Origin: Limanda limanda
Lineage: Eukaryota; Chordata; Actinopteri; Pleuronectiformes; Pleuronectidae
DNA: 64,000 nucleotides
Direction of reading: 5' to 3'
NCBI RefSeq assembly: GCF_963576545.1
Contig: NC_083642.1
Location: forward strand, 3,123,188 to 3,187,187
The position numbers and the translations under genes are program-made. Shown here piece by piece: positions 35,701 to 47,757 of this stretch. Numbering within the stretch: position 1 is the stretch's first letter; every line of letters starts with the position of its first letter. Under the pieces are notes generated by a model, which ran no database searches, was not told the origin of the DNA, and was given only the letters and a program-made list of their open reading frames with translations.

Positions 35701-38462
35701 ACGTGTCAAAAGACGTAGATCTGGTAAATATGCTCCACCACTTGAGTAATGTCTTTGTTTATAAAATGTACATTGTGTATTTTATCTATTGAGTCATCGT
35801 TCTTTTGGCTTTGAATCAAGACCACCAGCTTGTTGTAGCTGTTGGTTTCAAATAGAGCCGACAGGAACTCCTTCCTGTGGTCTGTTGATTTCTCCCAGAG
35901 TTAATATGGGGTTCATCATTTCAGTTGGAAGGAACACAATCCTTTTGCAACCCACCGTTATTTATGAATCCATTTTATCGGCACGTACGGTGATATTCTC
36001 AGATATCTAGTTTCGTTAAACTATCATTTCAAACCCATAATTGATAGATGGATAGATGGATAGATGGATTGATAGATAGATGGATAGATAGATAGATTAC
36101 TTTATTCATCCCCGAAGGGAAATTAAGTCGTCATAGCAGCCGGTATATTTGAATACAATACAATAGAATACAATAGAATAAAATAAAAAATATTGAGGTA
36201 GAAAGAATAAAAAACAGAAACACAAGATAAATAAAAGATAAGGTGCAGTGGCAAGATGATGGTATTATCGTCAGAGGTCTTCAGGTGGGTCTCATCAGCA
36301 GCACATGAAACTACTGTCAGGTCACTGTAGCACAAAGGTTCTCACTCTAAGTGCTGGTGTCTGGTCGTGTTTATTGTTTATTTGACCACATTTTACAACA
36401 TTCTTCTTGTGTTTTCTGCATCGACTTCATCTGACTCTTGTTTCCTCTGTTGCAGCCGAACTCGAGAACCGTGTACGAGAAGTGCATCTCGTTCGTGGAG
36501 GGAACCCGCTGCATCAACCCCTGCCTGCCTATGACCCGGCACTGTGTCTCACGTATCCTCAACCAGTAGTTTGATCTGTTTCCACACAAGAATCCACACA
36601 TTTCTCTATTGAATGGAAGGAGAACTGACCCTAGTGTGAGTCATCATCCTTTTGGCTTGGAATCAAGACCACCAGCTTGTTGTAGCTGTTGGTTTCAAAT
36701 AGAGCCGACATGAACTCCTTCCTGTGGTCTGTTGATTTCTCCCAGAGTTAATATGGGGTTCATCATTTCAGTTGGAAGGAACAAAATCCTTTCCCAACTC
36801 GCCTTTTATTAATGAACCCAAAATATTGTATGTCTAGCCGTGTGCTTTAATGTTTTTAATTCAAACTAGATTAACAGTTGTTTTCTCAGTATCGGCTCAG
36901 ACACTCGGTGATTAAACTCCAAATACTCGTGTTGCTCTTGACCAATCTGAAAAAACCAAGTGTGCTTGTTCTGAGCAAAATCAGTTACTTCAAGACTCCT
37001 CAGCTGTAACATTAACAGTCAAGAGTTGTGTCTGTTTTGTGTTTGTGCGACGATGTGATTTCCCTTGACTCCCCGACACCTGCAGACATTTACCAGGACG
37101 GCAATCAGGTGCTTTTCAAAATGTGTCCCGGCCTGAAAGACGTCCCCTGTGAGCGCACGGTGCACTTGGGTCAGTCCGACGACCCCCGCTGCACGCTTCA
37201 CCTCACCCTGCCCCCCCCCATGTTCCAGCCGGAGCAGGAAACGCCCCCACAGGACCAGCTCGCCCTGGCCAGCAGAGACATGTACCTGAGTGCAGCAGAG
37301 CTCCAGCCCACAGAGAGCCTTCCCTTAGAGTTCAGTGATGTACGTAGTTATTACCCGACTACTCTCTTCTAACGCTGTTCTGTAACAAACGTGTGCGATA
37401 CTTAATATTAAATACTCAACAATCAGTCAAAGATGTGACGATGCTCGTTTCAGCCATTTGGTTTGTTGAGTGTGGGACAGGAGTGGGAGTGGAACACAGG
37501 AAGGTGGTCCTGTCCTTCCATACATCCAGAGGAGCTGGTGCTAACAGCAGATAGTTGGAGTCTAGTCTCCATTTGTTCTCAGTCAAGCTGCGAGAAAGTG
37601 TTCAATCTGCTCATGGGCATCAAATGACATCTGGCTGAGTGGAGCCGTTAAGCTCAGATTTGCAGATCAAGTTTCTACTACAGATGAGCTGCTCCAGAAT
37701 TTATGAATCTTGTTGCAGCCGAGCGTCCACAAAGGAAACGTGTCGGCTGCAGAGCGACACGTGAGGTTTCTGGAGTTCCTCAGATTAAAGTAGACCTACG
37801 TACTAAACTAAGTGCCAGCACTCTGCTTTGAAGCCGTCCTGCAAATATTCCACAATAAAAACTTGAATGACAAATGATTGAATTCAGTCAACAGATTCTC
37901 AGGAGTGCTTTTACTTTGAAATTAGCACAGACACCAAACCTGATTGTGATTCAACAAGACTAAACAAAACATGCAGATTGGAAAAGAACTGAAATTCTGG
38001 TTTAGAACAAACAACCGGACCAGGACGGTTTGAGGAGGGAGCTGTAGCTGCTCTGGATATCAGTATCAGACTATCGCAGCTTTTTAAATTCAAGTGCTGC
38101 TTCCGTGAGATTTAGTTTCTCTCGTGTTCTATGAATTTGTCTCGAACACAAAGGGACTGGCTGCTTATACACAGAACTGCAAATGTCTCCTATGACCAGT
38201 TTGTTGTGAAGCTTTAGATGTCATAAATATCCCTGTCATGCAGGACCTGGATGTGGAAGGGGACGGGATGCAGGGCCCGCCGTCGCCGCTTCAGTTTGAC
38301 ACGGCGCTGGCCCTGGAGGACCAGACCATCAGAGCCATCGCCGAGGCCCCGATGGACATCCTGACCGGAGAGGACCCGGACCAGGGGGACCTGGACGCCT
38401 CAGGACAGGAGCTTTCAGAAAGAGATGTGGATTCCATCATGGACGACCGGGTTCACTCATGA
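32755..38462 (+). CDS. kansl2: KAT8 regulatory NSL complex subunit 2
   Basis: Eight coding exons join in frame to 478 aa (human about 492): 32755-33005, 33095-33267, 33385-33499, 35069-35232, 35345-35508, 36456-36552, 37086-37339 and 38244-38462. KANSL2 is a scaffold subunit of the nuclear non-specific lethal complex, in which KAT8/MOF acetylates histone H4. The N-terminus [10 protein letters not shown] and [10 protein letters not shown] are characteristic. Two potential Cys3His zinc modules (zf-C3Hc3H type) are visible: C28/C35/C46/H49 and C299/C308/C319/H322. Between them lie an acidic stretch ([12 protein letters not shown]...DSDHEDPLK) and a basic helical segment ([27 protein letters not shown]). 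The C-terminal [18 protein letters not shown] motif is intact. Four introns contain an H/ACA snoRNA, so the gene doubles as a snoRNA host. The polyadenylation signal is AATAAA at 38563. No inactivating change was seen. Confidence 0.95.
33500..34384. other. KANSL2 intron 4, left part with internal duplication
   Basis: Ordinary intron to about 33995. Then a segment of about 115 bp (33998-34117: agtaatttatgaacaatgaac ... gcagctgtaacaactgaactc) recurs at 34685-34790 with about a dozen differences. From 34133 the sequence follows the intron-1 segment that precedes the snoRNA. Confidence 0.6.
34385..34522 (+). ncRNA. H/ACA box snoRNA, copy 2 (KANSL2 intron 4)
   Basis: Nearly identical to copy 1 with the same stems, H box ACATGA and ACA box (34517-34519) three bases from the end. 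It differs in the hairpin-1 internal loop (TTGGCTTGG for TTGGCTTTG), away from the paired arms. About 250 bp of upstream flank and 80 bp of downstream flank also match copy 1. Confidence 0.85.
35803..35939 (+). ncRNA. H/ACA box snoRNA, copy 3 (KANSL2 intron 6)
   Basis: The same structure, with H box ACAGGA (still ANANNA) and ACA at 35934-35936. It lies within a segment of about 690 bp (35577-36265) copied from intron 1 together with the adjacent retroposon tail. Confidence 0.85.
36042..36265 (-). mobile_element. Retroposon 3' end with (TCTA/TCCA)n tail, copy 2
   Basis: This is part of the segment copied from intron 1: the GATA/GATG-type microsatellite followed by 'attactttattcatccccgaagggaaatt' and the same AT-rich body, cut off after 'aagatgatggtatta'. 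Confidence 0.65.
36276..36346 (+). repeat. 71-bp copy of the KANSL2 exon 6/donor junction
   Basis: GGTCTTCAG|gtgggtctcatcagcagcac... repeats the last exon-6 bases, the donor and the first ~62 intron bases (35500-35570), differing by about one base. The two copies flank the inserted snoRNA segment as direct repeats. Confidence 0.85.
36649..36786 (+). ncRNA. H/ACA box snoRNA, copy 4 (KANSL2 intron 7)
   Basis: Same fold and length as copies 1-3, with H box ACATGA and ACA at 36781-36783. Only a short flank is shared with the other copies: about 10 bp upstream and about 40 bp downstream (ctcgccttttatt.atgaa). Confidence 0.85.
37340..38243. other. KANSL2 intron 8
   Basis: About 900 bp of intron with no repeat or structured RNA that I could establish. 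Confidence 0.45.
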
Positions 38463-39360
38463 TGTGGGAACTCGGATGATGAAATCTTCTTTGTTTGTCA
38501 CTCTGTTATAATCTGGTGCAATAGAATCCTGGTGACTGTGTCAGACTGAACAAAAACATTGAAATAAAGTTGTCTTCTGCACTTGAGTTGCACTGTGGAC
38601 TCTGCATGGCCTCACATCAAGGTTCAACTCATTCTGTGACAAACACAAAACACATCCTGACACGTCCAACATATAAAACATGAGGATAAATGCTTAAATA
38701 AAACAAAAGATTCAAATGACTTCATTAAATCACTTTTCTCGTGGCAAACTGTAATTGTCTAAAACCTTCAACTGTCAGGATTTACTCTCCTGTCGTCGTT
38801 CAGCTCATTGGTTTGATTTAGCAACTACGATTTCACCTTGTTTCTCACGATCGACACAGCTCACGGTGTAATAAATATCCAGATGTTCTGTTTGTTTGGA
38901 AAACAAGTCGCTGAATCGAGTCGATAAGGAAACCAGTTATTCTGCTGTCGCCACAATCTTGCACCAGATGTTGTGTCAGAGGTCGTTGGAGGTGAAGAAG
39001 ACTCAAGAACAAAGTCCTTAAATAGTTTTAATCAGGCACCAATAAAACACTGACTCCTACAGGTTCAGAGGAGGATCACAGGCTCGTGTTAGGAGTCACA
39101 ATGAGACACTTCACAGGAACCTGCAGATTTATATCAACTTGTTCAGTCCTTAGAAAACAAAGGGATTTAGTTTAAATGTAAAATACAGATCTGTAATTTC
39201 ACTGTCTTTTGGGGTTTCTGTGTTTTAAGACTTGTAGCGAGGAGACATGAAAATATAATGTTTATAAGTGAAGAAAATATTCAGTGACTAAAAAAGAACA
39301 TAGCGATTATCTTTAATACAGAAAAATGACTAGTGTGTGGCTGCTCTGCCTAATTTACAT
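38463..39360. other. KANSL2 3' UTR end and intergenic sequence
   Basis: The polyadenylation signal AATAAA is at 38563-38568. Beyond it no gene or recognisable element is seen. Confidence 0.55.
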
Positions 39361-39374
39361 TTTAAAACGCCCAA

Positions 39375-40200
39375 GTTAAGTTCGTAGTAAAACACTTCAC
39401 ATCTATATATGATTTGACATTTCTGTGACAACACAGTGAATTTTATTGTATAAAAAGTTAAATTCTGGGGAAATGATTGATTTGATGTGATGAGTTCTGA
39501 ACTGTGAAATGTGTTTTTACGCAGAAAGAGGAAAAATGGACGTGTGACGTTCTTCTTCACGTACCTGCTATAAAGTACTTTATATAAACTAAACTCCTCT
39601 GTGCAGGTTGTGTTAACAATCACACACGACACTGATTTGACCTTTGATTGACAGATCATCTCTGACAGACACACACAGACTGTGCTGCTTCTTCCTGGAG
39701 CTGTATTTATTCTGTTTCCTCTTTTATTCTGTTGTGGGTTAAATTTCTCTTAAACTGTAATTCGTATATTATTTATTATTTAATATTCGTATTTGTAGTA
39801 AAACACTTCACATGTATGATTTGACATTTTAGGGTTCAGTTGTTGAGGAGCTACAGAAACAAACACAGTGAATTGAATCCCTTAAAAAGACAAATTCTGG
39901 GCAAATGATTGATTTGATATAATGAGTTCAGGCTGAACCTGATCTCTGAAATGTATTTTTACGCAGAAAGAGGAAAAATGGACGTGTGACGTTCTTCTTT
40001 ATGTGATATAAAGTACATATATACAACAAAACCACTCTGTGAGAATGAAGGTTGTGTTATTAAACGTGAAAACAATCACACAAGACACTGATTTGACCTT
40101 TGATTGACAGATCATCTCTAACAGACTATTCTACTTCTTCCTGGAGCTGTATTTATTCTGTTTTCCTTTTTTATTCTGTTGTGGGTTAAATTGTTCTTAA
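39375..40200. repeat. Diverged tandem duplication, ~420-bp unit
   Basis: 39375-39770 and 39795-40200 share 'agtaaaacacttcacat', 'aaatgattgatttgat', 'ttacgcagaaagaggaaaaatggacgtgtgacg', 'gacactgatttgacctttgattgacagatcatctc' and 'cttcctggagctgtatttattctg' in the same order, with indels between. No coding content. Confidence 0.8.
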
Positions 40201-40202
40201 AC

Positions 40203-41180
<978 letters not shown>

Positions 41181-41279
41181 TGAGTGTAAGAATATGTAGA
41201 CAAAGTGTGCAAAAGACAATATTATTGTATAAATTAAACTCTCATCTCTCATCCACAAACAAACAAACAGTTTCTAGTC

Positions 41280-41960
41280 CCTGACCCTAGAATCCATCAT
41301 CATGTGGGGGGGGTGGGGTGGGGGGAGCTGAAGTCATGTTTGGCAGCATGGGGCAGCCTATGACCAGCAGAGGAAGAATGGGGCGGGTAATGCAATTCCA
41401 TACAATGACATCATCACTCCTCCTGAACCCAAACAGAGGAGGGAGGCTGCAGGAGACGGAGCTGCTCCGGACAGTGTCCTCTCCACAGGGTCCTCTCCAC
41501 GCACACATGAGGTGAGTGGGGGTCTGGATGGGGGTCTGGGGTCTGGGTGGGGGTTGTCCTGGGTTCGGTTCGGTTCGGTGTGTTTCGCTGCAGATCGACA
41601 CCGACACCGCGGATCGTTGTGTTTCAGCAGGAAAGTGTCGCGAAGCCTCGGACGCTTCATTGTCTTTGTGTGTTTTTTCTCAGATTCAAAGTGTGTGTTT
41701 GTGTGTCTCCTGCTGCGTGTGAGTCCTGCAAAGGGCGGACCGACACCGGCCCACGGGCGCAGGGATTCTGGGGTTTTGCACAGGGCCCGATGCCCCCCCT
41801 CCCCCTCTCACCCCCCCCTTCCTCTCAGCCCTGATCCTCTTGTTCACATTCAGCTGCAGAGAAAATGGGTTTGATGGTTTTGTGTTTTGCCAGCAGAGAG
41901 AAAAGGGAACAAGCAGCAGGAGGAAGTGACATGTGAGTCCGAGCCGCTTCTTCATTCCTC
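41280..41960. other. GC-richer stretch, possible orphan exon
   Basis: The stretch 41400-41513 (gagggaggctgcaggagacgg...cacacatgag) is followed by a consensus donor (gtgagt at 41514), so it could be a 5' UTR exon of an unseen gene. No coding frame, promoter or partner exon supports it. Confidence 0.2.
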
Positions 41961-41962
41961 AC

Positions 41963-42101
<139 letters not shown>

Positions 42102-42294
42102 ATTGTTGACTGCAGCAGAACATCACTTTGAGTCAGGCTCCACCGTCATGGTGTCAGGATGAAGATGAGGATGAGGATGAAGATGAGGATGTGTGTCTGC
42201 AGAGATGGAGGATAAACCAGCTTCCTCTCACTGATCCAAATTCAATCTGCATCGACCTCCCTGTGGAGTTGAAGTCTCAGAACGTCCGACTGAT

Positions 42295-42900
42295 CTGTGA
42301 GTGTTGTCGTGCAGCTTGGTTGATCTTCAGGAGACCCCGAGCGGCTCCTCTGACTGTTCTTCTTCTCTGTGAGTGTTGTCGTGCAGCTTGGTTGATCTTC
42401 AGGAGACCCCGAGCTGCTCCTCTGACTGTTCTTCTTCTCTGTGAGTGTTGGTCTGTGGATCCAGGAATCCTGAAGCTGTCACTAAACCCTCCTGCGTCAC
42501 GTGAAGCTATTCAGACACATTAACGAGGATTCAATCACAGTGAATCATAGTTTATCTTGTTTTGATTCAATCTGCTTCGACCTTCCTGTTCATCACTTGA
42601 TTTAAAGTCACGGAACATCTGTGAGATGTTTGCAGTGTTGTGCAGCTGGATGGAGACAGCTGAGCCTCGGAGGTTCGTGCTCCTCTGAGTGTTGTTCTGC
42701 TTTGTTAGTTATTTAGCAGGATTACGCAAACACAACGGTTCAGAGGGATCTGCACTGAACTGGTGGAAGGAAGTGGTTTCGGGTCAGAGAGGAACACGCT
42801 ACATTCCAGGAGTCTTTAAGATGTCACTAAACCATCCTGCGTCACGCGAAGCTATTGAGACACATTTAAGAGGATTTAATCACAATGAATCGTTGTTCAC
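42295..42900. repeat. Local duplications (72-bp tandem and ~85-bp diverged pair)
   Basis: A 72-bp unit (ctgtgagtgttgtcgtgcag...ttcttcttct) is repeated directly at about 42295-42366 and 42367-42438, with the start of a third copy. Separately, 42465-42548 and 42808-42892 share 'tgtcactaaac..cctgcgtcacg.gaagctatt.agacacat'. Open frames here have no recognisable product. Confidence 0.8.
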
Positions 42901-44335
42901 CTGGTTTTTTAATTCAATCTGCTTCCTGTTAATCAGCTGATTCAAAGTCCAACCAGCCTGAAGAAAAGTGTCTTTCTTATTGTTTTCTGATGTTTGACCT
43001 TCACTGTGCCGCGTGACCTTTAATTCAGGTTCCACCTGAAAGAGGAGATATGATCTGAGCTCATTTTAAACCTCAGTGTGTGATGATTCTCAAGAGGAGA
43101 AGACAACTCACAGATCCTCACGTCCAGCAGCTACTGGTTTATATAGTTATTATACAAAGTGATTCGAAAACATGTTAGAATATTGTTAGGACCTCAAACA
43201 TCTTTTCACATCAAGTGCGTCCACCTGATCTTCTAACGCACACTTTAGTTACTAGTGCACAAAAGGTCTGAATGGAGATTGTAAAACAAAAAGGTGAAAT
43301 CAATGTGTTGATAAAAAGACAACACAACAAACTTCAGTATTGGATGGAAACATGTGTGTGTGAGTGTAAACTAAACCTTTAACCACCAGAGGCTGATCCT
43401 CCTCAGAGTTCCACCACATTAATCATCTGGTCTATTAAAGTGAAACTTCCTCAAATTGTTTTTTCTTAGAATAAGTTTGTTTTATCTGAAAAAAAGCCTC
43501 AAAATAATCTTTTCTAAATCACTGAACCCAGAGAGACCCAGAGGCTCCTCCCAATCGGACGGTTGGAAAACCAATAATCGGTTATTCAAACAAATGGATT
43601 ATTTTCTGCCCGGTGACTAATTGATAAATGTTTGCAGCTGTAATGAGGTTACTCCAATGACTTCAGTGTTCGGTGGATTTGATTAATGCCCACATTACCT
43701 AAAGGTATTAGAAGCTGTGTTGGCAACAGAAACTTGTTATCGGACCAAAGTTCCCAGAGCAGCTTCTCCGTGGACGTGACGACCTCCGGATCGTCTGAAT
43801 GGCTCCGTGGTCACCGGGACGGTTTCTGCTCGGTTTTCACTCTGTGGAGGAATTTTTATTGGCAATAAAACACGTGCTGGTTGATCTGAATAAGTTGTGG
43901 AGCTATTTCACATTTAAAACATCTCAGATATGTTCATGTAGTTATTAGAAACACCCACAGTTAACGATGTGTGGTGGTTGGTTGGAGGCCAGGTGTCCAC
44001 GCTCATGCTGTTCTCATTGTCTCAACGTTCTCCGAGCTGCAGGTCGGAGGAACCGAGGACGGAAGGACTGTGAGAACTCGGTCTCTTCTGGAGCCTCCAG
44101 GAGATGGCCGGCGCTCAGGCTGTAAAATATTTAAGTTTCACTGAAGATCTCCTCTGAAATGCTCGATGAATCTTTTAGTGTTTGCAGGCAACGTTTTCCT
44201 AATTTCTGCCTCGAACAGAGATGACGTCTCCTTCGTGTCCTTTTCAGATCCTCTGTTGATGTAATGCTGCAGTTTGTTGCTTTTGGCCACTGCTGACAAA
44301 CGTCATGTAAGAAACTCTGGTAGCCTCAGCGGCAC
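42900..44335. other. Gene-less stretch
   Basis: No coding, RNA or terminal-repeat signal was recognised. Confidence 0.4.
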
Positions 44336-45370
44336 AAAGACTCAGATGGAAAGGTTCGAGACGAGAGGATTTGTCTTTCTAGTATTTGAGATGAACGTCC
44401 AGATCAACGTTTGATCATCGAAACGTAAAGATTCTTCACACACGTTCTGGAACGAGCGTCGTGCAGATTCAAAAAGGACCAAACGGTCAAATCTAGACAA
44501 TCTGCTTTGGATAACAATCTCAATATAGTAAAACTGAACTATAAACAGTGAAGTGACTGCAAAAAAGCATGGAAAAATATATCTGAGTGATAAAAATACA
44601 AACTACAAGTGTATTTCTTATGTTACAAGAGGAATATGTGAAAATATCCCTCAGATACATCTCATCCACTTATAGAAATAAACAGATCGAATGTGAACAG
44701 ATTCTCCTCCTTCAGCAGATGAATGTGAAACATGAGCGTCAGGGAAAACCTGCTGCAGCTCTCCAGTTCTTCTGACTGGATCCTCCACTTACTGGATTAT
44801 TTTCAGTTGCTTCACGTAAATCAAAGAGTTTGAAACATGGATTTGAGCATAAACGTGTCACACTCAGATGGAAAGGTTCGAGACGAGAGGATTTGTCTTT
44901 CTAGTATTTGAGATGAACGTCCAGATCAACGTTTGATCGTCGAAACGTAAAGATTCTAGAACAAGCGTTGTGCAGATACAAAAAGGACCAAACTGTGAAA
45001 TCTAGACAATCTGCTTTTGATAACAATCATAATATAGTAAAACTGAACTATAAACAGTGAAGTGACTGCAAAAAAACGTGGAAAAATATATCTGAGTGAT
45101 AAAAATACAAACTACAAGTGTATTTCTTATGTTACAAGCTCGTGTCAAGAGGAATACGTGAAAATATCCCTCAGATACATTTCAACAGATCGAATGTGAA
45201 CAGATTCTCCTCCTTCAGCAGATGAATGTGAAACATGAGCGTCAGGGAAAACCTGCTGCAGCTCTCCGGTTCTTCTGACTGGATCCTCCACTTACTGGAT
45301 TAGTTTCAGTTGCTTCACGTGAATCAAAGAGTTTGAAACATGGATTTGAGCATAAACGTGTCACACGTGA
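44336..45370. repeat. Tandem duplication, ~510-530-bp unit
   Basis: 44340-44862 and 44868-45368 run in parallel from 'actcagatggaaaggttcgagacgag' to 'atttgagcataaacgtgtcaca', with small deletions in the second copy and few substitutions. Non-coding. Confidence 0.9.
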
Positions 45371-46329
45371 AACCATGTTAGTTCAAGAACACGAGGACCC
45401 GGCGGCGGCGTGAGGAATGACCTCAGAGCTGCAGAGAAATGTGGTTCCACTCGCCGCTCTTCACGTTACACGTAGGAAACCGCGTGTTCGAGTGCGAGTT
45501 CGGTCCCGGTGCAGCTCTGCACCCCCGAGCCGCGCTGCATTACATCATGAGGAGCCGAGCCAGTGACTGGTTCCAGTGTAATGGGCAGAATAAGTGCTCG
45601 CTCGCTCTGTGCGACTCTAATCGCTCCCAGATGTGCTGCACGTCTTTGTCCCACATCTTGTACCAGACGCCACATCGGGGGTGTTCAGACTTTATGATAG
45701 AAGGGAAACGTGGCGCGGAGTAAGTGTGTAATTTGGCCGTTGGTTCCCGTTAACTGGGTTTTGGTTATTAAATGGTTTATTAGGCGTTGCAGTGAAAAAA
45801 CCACAAAGCGTAACAGAGTTGAACCAATTAGACGACTGATCAGTTCTGTGGAAGATAAATCATCAAGTCTCCAGAGGAACCTCGGAGCTTCAGGAAGTGG
45901 ATTCAAACAACAAACTGTACCAGAACTCACCCGGCTCCGAAACTGGAGTCCGGTTAGAAAAGTTGATCGACAGGAAATGAACCAACAGCCTCTTTGGCTC
46001 AGGCTCCTTTCACTCAAAGCTCCGAGGATCCGTCGTTAATGAATCAAAAACTAGTCAACAAATTCATCTGGAATGAAAATAAGTGGTTCAAACATCTCAA
46101 TTTCTGTTTGTCCAGACTCAAACTGAACAGGACCAGCAGCAGATGTGTTCTCTAAAGGAAACGTAGTGATGTGGACGTAGCTGAAAGAAAAACGTAATAA
46201 TGTCCAAGGTGACGTCTTCAGATGCCTTGTTTTGTCCGACCTAAACCTCTAAAATAATCAGTTTATAATAATAAACAACCTTCACATACATGGAGCAGGA
46301 GCTGGATCATGTGTTACAGATTTTCTTTG
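45371..46329. other. Gene-less stretch with a CpG-rich patch
   Basis: Positions 45400-45620 are CpG-rich and open in one frame (45439-45723), but the translation shows no domain and nothing around it supports a gene. Confidence 0.35.
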
Positions 46330-46337
46330 CTCTACAT

Positions 46338-46413
46338 CAGGGGTTTTCAACTGGTTTTTGTCCCAGGGACCAGTCTGACTAGAAAGTGATCCGCAGCCCA
46401 CGGATGTGCCTAC

Positions 46414-46445
<32 letters not shown>

Positions 46446-46931
46446 GTGTGCATGTGGATAGAAGGAAGTTTAAACATTTGGTGTTCCATGTTGATTTTAT
46501 TTAAAGACCTCAAACAAATCTAGAAAAATCTGTGAAAAAACTACAAAAACGGTTGATTCTCAGTGCTTAGGAATTGAAAACAAAATTAAAAATGCAGTTT
46601 GTAGTTGTACTGCATCTCAGAACCATATGTACATCAATATATAACGTTCATGACTTGTAATGTACAGACATGTAGCTGATTAATAACAATCAACATGAAC
46701 TGGGGCTACAACTGAAGAGGGAAGATGACAAAGTAATGCAGAATACGTCACAAATGAAAATCATACAATATCACACAAACAATTGAGGCCGACTTGAGTT
46801 TAACCTCATGATCACCAGCACCTTTATATTATTTTAGACATTTTTCTTATTTTAGATTATTTTTCACGATATTCTGGAAACGTGTTGAAATATCAAAGTG
46901 AATTTCACGGACCCCCGGTTGAAACCCCCTC
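46338..46931. mobile_element. Non-autonomous hAT element (594 bp) with exact TSD
   Basis: Inverted termini CAGGGGTTTTCAACTGG and its counterpart GAGGGGGTTTCAACCGG (minus strand) bracket a non-coding interior with a (GT)n run. An exact 8-bp duplication CTCTACAT flanks it (46330-46337 and 46932-46939). The 8-bp target site and CAGGG-type ends are diagnostic of hAT transposons. Confidence 0.85.
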
Positions 46932-46939
46932 CTCTACAT

Positions 46940-47749
46940 GAAGCTGGTTTGTTTGGTTTTGACTCGACGTCGTTTTAAATCCCGAGCAGAAGAAGAGTCG
47001 ACGGAGGCTGAAGGTCGAACCCGCGGTGGAATCTCACCTCATCAGGTCGTGGTGGATCATGTTCTCCAGGAGGACAGAGCAACGGGACAGTAATTCAATG
47101 TGTGGGGGGGGGGCAGACAGGTCAGAACCTCCTGTAGTCGGCCTATCTCTGTCCCCCAACCCCCCCCCCCCCACTGCATAGACGACCCTGCTTTGAAGAT
47201 AGGCCGCGGCTGGAGCTGGGATGTCTCCTTATCAGTTATCAGTTATCAGTTCAGCCCCCCCCCCCCATCAGATGCATGCAGGGACTGTAGATACAAGGTT
47301 TATACACCAAAGGCTCCGCATTAGCATCGCAAAATATTCATCAGTTCCCCCACAGAGCGGAGGGGGGGGGGTAGGACAGAGCTCCCAGCAGGGGGGAGGG
47401 GCCTCACTGCAGATCATCATCTCTTCTGTTGACTCGCACATGGTCGAGTTATCTTCACCAAACGAGTTATCTTCACCTGCAACGTCTCCTCCCTCTTCCC
47501 TCGGTCTTCTCGCCTCCGGACGGAGACTTTGTTTCCTCGTGAGCAGAAACACGAGCTAACGCCGCCGGCTTCGTGTTTCCCATCGTCACGTGAGCGGCGT
47601 CGGACACGGCCTCTGAAACACGCCGCCTGAATGTGTTGAGGAATCCCAGTCGCTCGCCAGAGGCCTCACTCCGAATCCGAATCCACCCGATAGAGGAATC
47701 TGTGGTCGCACAAACATCGAAGTTGGCAAAACAGCTTCAGCTTTTTGCA
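46940..47749. other. Gene-less stretch with poly-C/G runs
   Basis: Contains several C- or G-homopolymer runs (47103-47110, 47161-47171, 47258-47266, 47362-47370) and open frames without domains. Confidence 0.4.
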
Positions 47750-47757
47750 GCTGTAAC

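Noticed and set aside
37440..37700. Possible fifth structured RNA in KANSL2 intron 8
   Set aside because: I looked for paired stems with H and ACA boxes and found no consistent two-hairpin fold.
41400..41513. Exon-like segment with consensus donor
   Set aside because: A single donor match without promoter, acceptor partner or coding frame is too weak to call an exon.
45439..45723. Cys-containing 94-codon frame in a CpG patch
   Set aside because: Considered as a secreted peptide exon, but there is no signal peptide and no regular cysteine pattern.
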